24,137 nt of DNA from CANLWN01 sp039815505. Its GTDB lineage: Bacteria; Bacteroidota; Bacteroidia; Flavobacteriales; Flavobacteriaceae. The notes below the pieces were generated by a model that worked only from the letters and a program-made list of their open reading frames with translations, was not told where the DNA came from and searched no databases. Shown here in pieces: positions 1 through 5,350 of the stretch. Both the position numbers and the translations under genes were made by a program. Numbering within the stretch: position 1 is the stretch's first letter; every line of letters begins with the position of its first letter. Location: contig JBCBZE010000014.1 of the NCBI GenBank assembly GCA_039815505.1, positions 1 through 24,137 of the forward strand, written 5' to 3'.

Positions 1-111
1 GAATTGGATGCAACTCCTGCCCTTCCCAAAGAAAATGTTTCTTCCGCTAAAATAACCGATTTGGAATATAGTGGAGAACAGGAAATGGGCGAGGAAAGGG
101 ATTTTGAATAG
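1..111 (+). CDS. C-terminal end of an unidentified protein (5'-truncated)
   Basis: The plus strand is open in frame 1 from the first base to a TAG at 109-111, giving 36 residues that begin ELDATPALPK and end GEERDFE. The stretch is hydrophilic, rich in Glu, Asp and Ser, and looks like a disordered C-terminal tail. The start lies before the window and nothing identifies the family. It converges with the DinB-like gene, whose stop codon begins 1 nt further on, so the two genes have no intergenic space. The alternative is a chance open frame, since only 37 codons are visible, but the tight convergent fit makes a real gene end more likely. Confidence 0.5.
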   Translation, partial: ELDATPALPKENVSSAKITDLEYSGEQEMGEERDFE

Positions 112-112
112 T

Positions 113-628
113 TTAAAAATACCGCTCTACCAATACGTTCAGATGATGTTTTTGGTGTCCGCCGATAACAAAACCCAAAGCGGCGACGCTCATGGGCGTA
201 TTGCTTGCGCTACCCATGCGTTTTAACTGCGCTGTCCCAAATGACTTGAACAACGTAATTGTTGAATCCCTAACAGCGTTGAACTCCTCCACAATGCTTT
301 CCCTACTTCTTTTGTTTGCATTGGATTCCGGCACAAAATCGTCTTGTTCAAAACCATATAAAGCGGTTTTATCGTTCCTACCAAAACGCAACGCACGATA
401 TTGAAAAACACGTTCGGCATCTATAATATGCATTAACACCTCCGCTACCGTCCACTTGCCTTCGGCATAGGCATACGAAAGTTTCTCTATTGGAACATTT
501 TTCACAAACCGAAGAAAAGTTTCCTTTTCCTCCTTAAGGGCATCAATAAGCTCTACATCCTTAAGCGTTTGGATATACGCTCCATAGTAAGGGTCATATG
601 TTGTAGTGTCTAATTCGGATTTTCTCAT
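113..628 (-). CDS. DinB-like (DfsB/YfiT-type) four-helix putative metal-dependent protein
   Basis: This 171-residue protein has the shape of the DinB superfamily: a helical bundle with three His that normally hold a divalent metal. The likely ligands are H67 (in LMHIIDAER) and H158 and H162 (HxxxH near the C-terminus, in GGHQKHH). The segment GKWTVAEVLMHIIDAERVF is the typical first-motif region of these proteins. Family members include thiol-dependent transferases and damage-induced proteins of unknown role; the substrate cannot be told here. There is no signal peptide, so it should be cytoplasmic. It lies downstream of the Lrp-type regulator in the same direction, separated by a terminator hairpin at 644-670, so it may need its own promoter or read-through. 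The start at 628 gives a full-length family member. Confidence 0.85.
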   Translation of the reverse strand: MRKSELDTTTYDPYYGAYIQTLKDVELIDALKEEKETFLRFVKNVPIEKLSYAYAEGKWTVAEVLMHIIDAERVFQYRALRFGRNDKTALYGFEQDDFVPESNANKRSRESIVEEFNAVRDSTITLFKSFGTAQLKRMGSASNTPMSVAALGFVIGGHQKHHLNVLVERYF

Positions 629-631
629 AGT

Positions 632-670
632 TTAAAAATAAAAAATCCCGAACACCAAAGGAACGGGATT
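632..670 (-). terminator. Rho-independent terminator of the Lrp-type gene
   Basis: The perfect inverted repeat AATCCCG (644-650) / CGGGATT (664-670) encloses a 13-nt loop. Read on the minus strand the stem is followed by a T-rich run (complement of 632-643). It lies 22 nt past the stop of the Lrp/AsnC gene and just before the DinB-like start. Confidence 0.8.
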
Positions 671-692
671 ATATTATATTGGACAAGCCTAT

Positions 693-1172
693 TTACATTT
701 CGTTGAATATGGTATGCATCAATCGTTTTTTGTCATTAATGCTTTCCTCCAATGAAATCATGGTCTCCGTTCTACTGATGCCATCAATATCATCTATTTT
801 GAAAATAATATTTTTTGCATGATTGGTGTCCTGGGCCCTGATTTTACAGAAAATATTGAATTTCCCTGTAGTAATATGTGCTACGGTTACATAAGGTATC
901 TGGTTCAAACGTTCCAGCACAAATTTAGTCTGGTGCGTTTTTTCCAAAAATATACCCACATAGGCAATGAAGGAATAATCTAACTTTACATAATCAAGTG
1001 TTAGGGAAGACCCCTTAATAATACCTGCTTCTTCCATTTTCTTCACCCTTACGTGAACGGTACCGGCCGAGATCAACAATTTTTTGGCGATATCCGTGAA
1101 TGGGGTTCTGGTATTATCGATCAGCATATCCAAGATTTGATGATCGATTTCGTCTAGTTTTACTTTAGCCAT
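693..1172 (-). CDS. Lrp/AsnC family transcriptional regulator
   Basis: The 159-residue protein has the standard Lrp/AsnC plan: an N-terminal winged helix-turn-helix (about residues 4-60, starting LDEIDHQILDML, with the recognition part near SAGTVHVRVKKMEEAGII) and a C-terminal RAM (AsnC-type ligand-binding) domain (about 68-150). Such proteins form dimers to octamers and respond to amino acids or related small molecules; the ligand here is unknown. The start at 1172 lies 20 nt from a perfect TAnnTTTG -7 box (1192-1199). Three copies of ACGTAAT flank and touch that box, which suggests autoregulation, common in this family. A terminator follows the gene, so it is probably transcribed alone. The M14 peptidase gene lies upstream in the same orientation, 110 nt away. 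Confidence 0.92.
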   Translation of the reverse strand: MAKVKLDEIDHQILDMLIDNTRTPFTDIAKKLLISAGTVHVRVKKMEEAGIIKGSSLTLDYVKLDYSFIAYVGIFLEKTHQTKFVLERLNQIPYVTVAHITTGKFNIFCKIRAQDTNHAKNIIFKIDDIDGISRTETMISLEESINDKKRLMHTIFNEM

Positions 1173-1176
1173 TTTA

Positions 1177-1223
1177 ACGTAATATTTCGAACAAAAATAC
1201 GTAATTAAGAAATTAAACGTAAT
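1177..1223 (-). promoter_or_regulatory. Promoter and repeated ACGTAAT motif of the Lrp-type gene
   Basis: On the minus strand TATTTTTG (1192-1199) matches the Bacteroidota -7 box TAnnTTTG, 20 nt before the start codon. No clear -33 TTG is visible. ACGTAAT (plus strand) occurs at 1177-1183, 1199-1205 and 1217-1223, with start spacings of 22 and 18 nt, bracketing the -7 box. The repeats are seen directly; a role as binding sites for the regulator itself is inference. Confidence 0.55.
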
Positions 1224-1282
1224 AAATCTTATCTTTTTTTATCAAAAATGTAAATAATCCTGTTTTCTGTTCGGTTAATCGC

Positions 1283-2389
1283 TTATTGAAGAAGCTGCAT
1301 AAGCAAGGGCATCTCTAAGATGGTCCGCAGGTCCGAACGATTTGTGCAGTTATACTCCTTATGACCATAAAAGTCATTCAACGCCCCAATTTCTTTGACC
1401 TTAGGGATAAAGGATATGGTGTCCGATTCCAATTTTTCCTCATATGAAATACCCACGGATACGCCTTTATCATATTTTTTGCCGATCAAATGAGCATCCT
1501 TTATCAGGATGTCGAAAAATTGTTTTCCATTCTCCGGAATTAAAAAATAATCATCCCTATCATAATCGGATATAGCATTATTGGCTATGGTCCAAATTGC
1601 TTGAAGTATCGCTTGGAACATGTATATTCTTGTTTTTTCCCTTTGATAATCATTTGGAAAATGACCGGCCTCGAATAAAATGGTGGGTATCCCCAACATC
1701 TGGAAGGTATCGCCAACACAATTTGCGTTAAAAGCATCATCATACCTTCCTACTTGCCCGGGTATAATGCGTTGTATTAGTTGATTCATGGCAACAATAA
1801 GTTGCATACTCACGCCCCTTGTACGGGAAATGCTTCTATTTTTATCATGTGCGGGTGCCAAAAAAGATAAGGTCGCCGGTTTGGAGGTTTTGCCCACGCT
1901 AAACAGGGTACGCTGATCATGCAGGTTAAAACAATAGTCCGGTTTAAAATCGTCCAAAACTTTGCGCAGTATTCTACTCTCCGGTTCCCGTAAATTTTGA
2001 GCATCCCTATTTAAATCTATACCATTTGCATTAATTCGGGTATAGGCCGCTGCTCCATCCGGGTTGAGGATAGGAATAATGCAAATGCTACAATTTTCTA
2101 AAATGAACTTACTTTCCGGTGTCGGTTCGTTTAAATAATGAATACAATCCAACACGGCCTTGGTGGTAGTGGATTCGTTCCCATGCATCTGGGACCACAT
2201 CAATATTTTTAACCGGCCCTGCCCCAAACGTATAATCTCAATAGGTCTTCCCAAAACGGAGTACCCCAACGTTTCCAAATGGATGGCCCCATGTGCTTTA
2301 AAAACCCGTTGGATATCCTCAACACGCATGTAGCGCCCTTCAATGGTTTTTTCTCTTATGGTGTCGTGATCTATTTTTAGTTGGGTCAT
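1283..2389 (-). CDS. M14 family zinc carboxypeptidase-like enzyme, cytoplasmic
   Basis: This 368-residue protein carries the M14 metallopeptidase signature: zinc ligands H69 and E72 (MHGNES), the NPDG motif at 109-112 with DLNRD at 125-129, the third ligand H157 (NLHDQ), and the catalytic Glu E240 (LFEAGH). It should therefore hydrolyse a C-terminal peptide or amide bond; the substrate is unknown. I start at 2389 (MTQLKIDH) rather than at the in-frame ATG at 2467. The extra 26 residues would lie over the AT-rich control region and its palindromes, and the shorter start begins a normal N-terminus. There is no signal peptide, which is uncommon for M14 enzymes and points to intracellular peptide or murein-peptide turnover. 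A TATAATTTG element (minus strand, 2424-2432) about 35 nt upstream is a near match to the -7 box, next to two palindromes. Confidence 0.88.
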   Translation of the reverse strand: MTQLKIDHDTIREKTIEGRYMRVEDIQRVFKAHGAIHLETLGYSVLGRPIEIIRLGQGRLKILMWSQMHGNESTTTKAVLDCIHYLNEPTPESKFILENCSICIIPILNPDGAAAYTRINANGIDLNRDAQNLREPESRILRKVLDDFKPDYCFNLHDQRTLFSVGKTSKPATLSFLAPAHDKNRSISRTRGVSMQLIVAMNQLIQRIIPGQVGRYDDAFNANCVGDTFQMLGIPTILFEAGHFPNDYQREKTRIYMFQAILQAIWTIANNAISDYDRDDYFLIPENGKQFFDILIKDAHLIGKKYDKGVSVGISYEEKLESDTISFIPKVKEIGALNDFYGHKEYNCTNRSDLRTILEMPLLMQLLQ

Positions 2390-2431
2390 TGGATGGATTA
2401 AAACAGTAGTGTAAAAATAACTCCAAATTAT

Positions 2432-2464
2432 ATAACAATTGTAATGATAATTTACAATTGTAAA
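2432..2464. promoter_or_regulatory. Tandem palindromes of the TTyACrATyGTrAA family (operator candidates)
   Basis: TTTACAATTGTAAA at 2451-2464 is a perfect 14-bp palindrome. ATAACAATTGTAAT at 2432-2445 matches it at 11 of 14 positions, with the centres 19 bp apart, about two helical turns. The pair lies directly upstream of the near-consensus -7 element of the M14 gene, a position suited to control of that gene. Confidence 0.55.
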
Positions 2465-2494
2465 CATATTTTTAGCACTATTTTACTAAAACAA

Positions 2495-2508
2495 TTCACG
2501 ATCGTGAA
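2495..2508. promoter_or_regulatory. Perfect 14-bp palindrome TTCACGATCGTGAA (operator candidate)
   Basis: This palindrome differs from the one at 2451-2464 only by symmetric transitions, so both fit TTyACrATyGTrAA. Their centres are 44 bp apart. A half site TTGTAAA follows at 2526-2532. The XRE regulator encoded 170 bp to the right is the obvious candidate ligand, but that is inference. Confidence 0.55.
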
Positions 2509-2680
2509 CAAAATTCGAGAATCGATTGTAAAAAATTATATAAACACTTTAAATATCGTATATTCAATATATTAAATATCTTTATATAAAGTATAAAATT
2601 TATTTTTTACCACCCTAAACCTAATCCTTTTACGAATAAACCGGGCGGTTTTCATTATTTTAGTCAAAATATTTTTTACA

Positions 2681-3040
2681 ATGGTAAACAGTGGTGATTT
2701 TATAAAAAGACTTGAGAAGATCCTGCATTACTACGATATTTCCGCTTCTGCATTTGCAGACAAAATCAATGTACAGCGTTCCAGCATTTCCCATCTATTG
2801 ACCGGAAGGAACAAGCCCAGTTTGGAGTTTGTCCTTAAGGTAATACAAACATTTCCCGAAGTGAATTTATATTGGCTTTTGAAGGGCAAAGGAAAATTCC
2901 CTCATGAACCCGCCGAGAATCTTCCCCCACCCCAAGTTGGGAAGGAAGCACAAGACCACCCTCCCAAAACATCAAAAAAATCAATTAAAAAAATTATCAT
3001 TTTCTATGAAGATGGCAGCTTTGAACCCTACGAAAGCTAA
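2681..3040 (+). CDS. XRE-type helix-turn-helix transcriptional regulator
   Basis: The 119-residue protein has a Cro/C1-type HTH at about residues 6-65: FIKRLEKILHYYDISASAFA is helices 1-2, and NVQRSSISHLLTGRNKPSLE covers the recognition helix and its following turn. A proline-rich linker (about 75-97) leads to a short basic and then beta-like C-terminus (KKIIIFYEDGSFEPYES). This arrangement is common in small Bacteroidota regulators. The start ATG at 2681 follows a TTTTTTACA stretch with no Shine-Dalgarno, as usual in the phylum. It is divergent from the M14 gene and probably binds the palindromes between them. No phage genes are nearby, so it looks like a chromosomal regulator and not a prophage repressor. 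Confidence 0.85.
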   Translation: MVNSGDFIKRLEKILHYYDISASAFADKINVQRSSISHLLTGRNKPSLEFVLKVIQTFPEVNLYWLLKGKGKFPHEPAENLPPPQVGKEAQDHPPKTSKKSIKKIIIFYEDGSFEPYES

Positions 3041-3110
3041 AATTGCACCATTGTCGCTATTGTTGCTATTTTACCATGGTGGATATGGGCTAATTTCTTA
3101 ATTTGCGGAC

Positions 3111-3488
3111 ATGACAAAACGCATTATCCTCTGTTTCCTGGCATTCCCCATCTTCGTATCCTGCTATGAGCCCGAAAGAAATTGTGACGCCTTCAAAACG
3201 GGCGAATTCAGTTTTGAGTACGAAGTGGATGGCGTAAAGAAATCGGGCACTTTTACAAGGACCGACGCATATAGTGTAGAGTTTTACGAGGGAAAAGTAG
3301 ATAGTGCCAGTGTACGCTGGATAAACGATTGCGAGTTTGTTTTAAAGCCTTTGGACAATAGAGGGGCCATACACTATAAAATCATCAAAACTACCGCTGA
3401 CAGCTACACCTTTGAGTATAAACGAGCGGTTAAAAGCACCAAGGATAAATTAATCGTTAAACGAGGAACCGCCATAAAAACCAATTAA
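3111..3488 (+). CDS. Small lipoprotein of a Bacteroidota-specific family
   Basis: The 125-residue protein starts with a signal peptide and lipobox ending FVSC, with the lipidated Cys at residue 18. The mature part, starting CYEPERNCDAFKTGEF, is a beta-rich domain with two more Cys (C24 and the one in INDCEF) that may pair. Function is unknown. As I recall, close relatives are often labelled DNA topoisomerase IV in databases; nothing in this sequence supports that, since it has no catalytic Tyr, TOPRIM or GHKL motif. The label probably spread from the neighbouring parC/parE genes. The stop is followed after 1 nt by the TerC start, so the two are almost surely co-transcribed. TTAATTTG at 3098-3105, just before the ATG, is a 7/8 match to the -7 box. 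Confidence 0.8.
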   Translation: MTKRIILCFLAFPIFVSCYEPERNCDAFKTGEFSFEYEVDGVKKSGTFTRTDAYSVEFYEGKVDSASVRWINDCEFVLKPLDNRGAIHYKIIKTTADSYTFEYKRAVKSTKDKLIVKRGTAIKTN

Positions 3489-3489
3489 G

Positions 3490-4311
3490 ATGTTTGAAAT
3501 TTTCACAAGTCCGGATGCCTGGGTCGCATTATTGACCTTGACTTTTTTAGAAATCGTATTGGGAATAGACAATATTATCTTTATTTCCATAGCAGCGGGA
3601 AAACTGGAGAAGGGCCAACGCAAAAGGGCAACCAATATAGGCCTTGCGCTGGCCATGGCCATGCGTATCCTATTGCTTTTCGGAATTACACTTCTCACCT
3701 CCATGAAAAAACCCTTTTGGGTATTGGATGGGGATTGGATTTCCGGAGGCATCAGCGGACAGGCGCTTATCTTATTTGGAGGTGGTCTCTTTCTGCTCTA
3801 TAAGAGCACCAAGGAAATCCATGAAAAAGTGGAGGACAAAGGGCATGATGAAAGGGAGGTCACCAAAAGTCGCTCCTCGTCCTTGTCCCATGCCATTGTT
3901 CAAATAACGATCATCAATATTGTGTTTTCGTTCGACTCTATCCTTACGGCCATAGGAATGACGAACGGTATCTCGCCCAATCCAAACGACGCCCTGATTT
4001 TAATGGTCGTCGCCGTAGTTATTTCAGTAATTATTATGATGTTGTTTGCCAATCCTGTGGGTGAGTTCGTGAACCGACATCCGTCCATCCAAGTATTGGG
4101 CCTGTCTTTTTTAATACTGATTGGTTTTATGTTGGTGGCGGAAGCCGCCCACCTATCACATCTGGTCGTTTTTGGAAACGAAGTGGGCACTATACCCAAA
4201 GGATACCTCTACTTTACCATTGCCTTTTCACTAATGGTGGAATTTTTTGATATGCGGATGCGAAAAAACAAGAAGCCGATAGCTGCCAAAGAAGAATCAT
4301 TGGACAATTAG
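3490..4311 (+). CDS. TerC family integral membrane protein
   Basis: The 273-residue protein has about seven to eight hydrophobic membrane segments and the two acidic family motifs: FLEIVLGIDNIIF (E21 and D27-N28) in the first helix, and FSFDSILTAIGM after a charged loop (about residues 112-130). TerC proteins (which include Alx) sit in the inner membrane and are linked to manganese export, tellurite resistance and metal loading of exported enzymes; the ion is not provable here. It starts 1 nt after the lipoprotein stop, so translation is probably coupled. It ends 3 nt from the stop of the convergent desaturase-like gene, with no room for a terminator between them. Confidence 0.92.
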   Translation: MFEIFTSPDAWVALLTLTFLEIVLGIDNIIFISIAAGKLEKGQRKRATNIGLALAMAMRILLLFGITLLTSMKKPFWVLDGDWISGGISGQALILFGGGLFLLYKSTKEIHEKVEDKGHDEREVTKSRSSSLSHAIVQITIINIVFSFDSILTAIGMTNGISPNPNDALILMVVAVVISVIIMMLFANPVGEFVNRHPSIQVLGLSFLILIGFMLVAEAAHLSHLVVFGNEVGTIPKGYLYFTIAFSLMVEFFDMRMRKNKKPIAAKEESLDN

Positions 4312-4314
4312 CCG

Positions 4315-5283
4315 TTAGTTGGGCCTACTGAAAACCAGCTCGGCGTCCTTCTCCTTGGCCTCTTTCTTAAACTTTCTAAATTGTTCTTGCTGTTGCTTTA
4401 CGGTCAAGGTACTACCATCGGGACTCCAACCTGGAGGGCCAAAGATATACATTAAGGCATGCGAGAACTTCTTGGCCTTCCTTACGTCATTGTAAATATC
4501 CTTGAACTCATGGGTGAGGATAACCACAGGATTATGGGAGTTTGGCGCGTGGATAACACCGTATTTTACATCAATATCATCATCCAATTCTTTCCAAGTT
4601 CCAAAAATCTTGTCAAAGATATTAAGAAAGCCCCCATGGTTCTTATCTAAATACTCCACATTTTGTGCATGGTGCACCTGATGCATGGTATGGGTATTAA
4701 AGACCTTTTCAATGATTCCCATTTTTGGGATATACACCGAGTGCAATTGAAACTGCCACAAGGCTTCTATTCCCAAACAAACCACTACCATTTCCGGAGG
4801 GAAACCAATAGCGGGCATCCACATATAGAACAGCGGCTTATAAAGAATAGTGAACCAACCGTTGCGAACGGCGGTACCCAAATTAAAGTTGTCCGACGAA
4901 TGATGTACTATATGGGCCGCCCATAAAATACGTATTTCGTGATTGGCCCTATGGAACCAATAATAGGTAAAGTCATCCGCGAATTGACAAAGGAGCCAAA
5001 TATACCATACATACCCAAAGGATTCATAGCCCAAAACGTTGGTGCGAACACCATCGACCAAAGGGTTGAAAAAGTCATAGGTAAAATTGAAGATAACTAT
5101 GGCAGAAATTACTTTGATCAACGGGGCGATAATAGCCGATCCCAGCCCCATAAAACCACTCGCAAATAAGTCCTTCCACTCATACAGATGGTCATCGCCA
5201 TGTGTTTTGCTATAGGTGAGTTCCAAAAGTATAAAGGCAATAAAACAAGGTACACCGTAAACTAACGGGTTAGTAAAATCCAT
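4315..5283 (-). CDS. Sterol desaturase / fatty acid hydroxylase family membrane enzyme
   Basis: The 322-residue protein has N-terminal hydrophobic helices followed by the eight-His di-iron signature of this superfamily: HRANH (HxxxH), HIVHH (HxxHH) and HTMHQVHH near residue 200. These enzymes use O2 to hydroxylate or desaturate lipids in the membrane; the substrate cannot be told, with hopanoid, fatty acyl or carotenoid-like lipids all possible. The start at 5283 opens with MDFTNPLVYGVPCFIAF, a good first membrane helix. The gene follows parC by 67 nt in the same direction with no visible terminator, so read-through is possible. A weak 7/8 match to the -7 box lies at 5301-5308 (minus strand). 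Confidence 0.9.
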   Translation of the reverse strand: MDFTNPLVYGVPCFIAFILLELTYSKTHGDDHLYEWKDLFASGFMGLGSAIIAPLIKVISAIVIFNFTYDFFNPLVDGVRTNVLGYESFGYVWYIWLLCQFADDFTYYWFHRANHEIRILWAAHIVHHSSDNFNLGTAVRNGWFTILYKPLFYMWMPAIGFPPEMVVVCLGIEALWQFQLHSVYIPKMGIIEKVFNTHTMHQVHHAQNVEYLDKNHGGFLNIFDKIFGTWKELDDDIDVKYGVIHAPNSHNPVVILTHEFKDIYNDVRKAKKFSHALMYIFGPPGWSPDGSTLTVKQQQEQFRKFKKEAKEKDAELVFSRPN

Positions 5284-5350
5284 AAATGGGAGATTTTTGG
5301 CGAATATAGTTATATTTAGTAAATAAGAAGGATTGACTTTTCATAATCAT

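Larger units (their letters stand above)
2390..2680. promoter_or_regulatory. Divergent AT-rich control region between M14 and XRE genes
   Basis: This 291-nt region has no credible gene. It separates divergent genes and is very AT-rich. It holds two perfect 14-bp palindromes of one family, a degenerate third copy and a half site (annotated separately). Nearer the XRE gene there is a near-palindrome AAACCGGGCGGTTT at 2638-2651, 29 nt before the start codon. I see no perfect TAnnTTTG box for either gene. Confidence 0.6.

Noticed and set aside
4663..4926. Open frame antisense to the sterol desaturase-like gene
   Set aside because: The sense frame carries the complete His-box signature, and the antisense product shows no motif.
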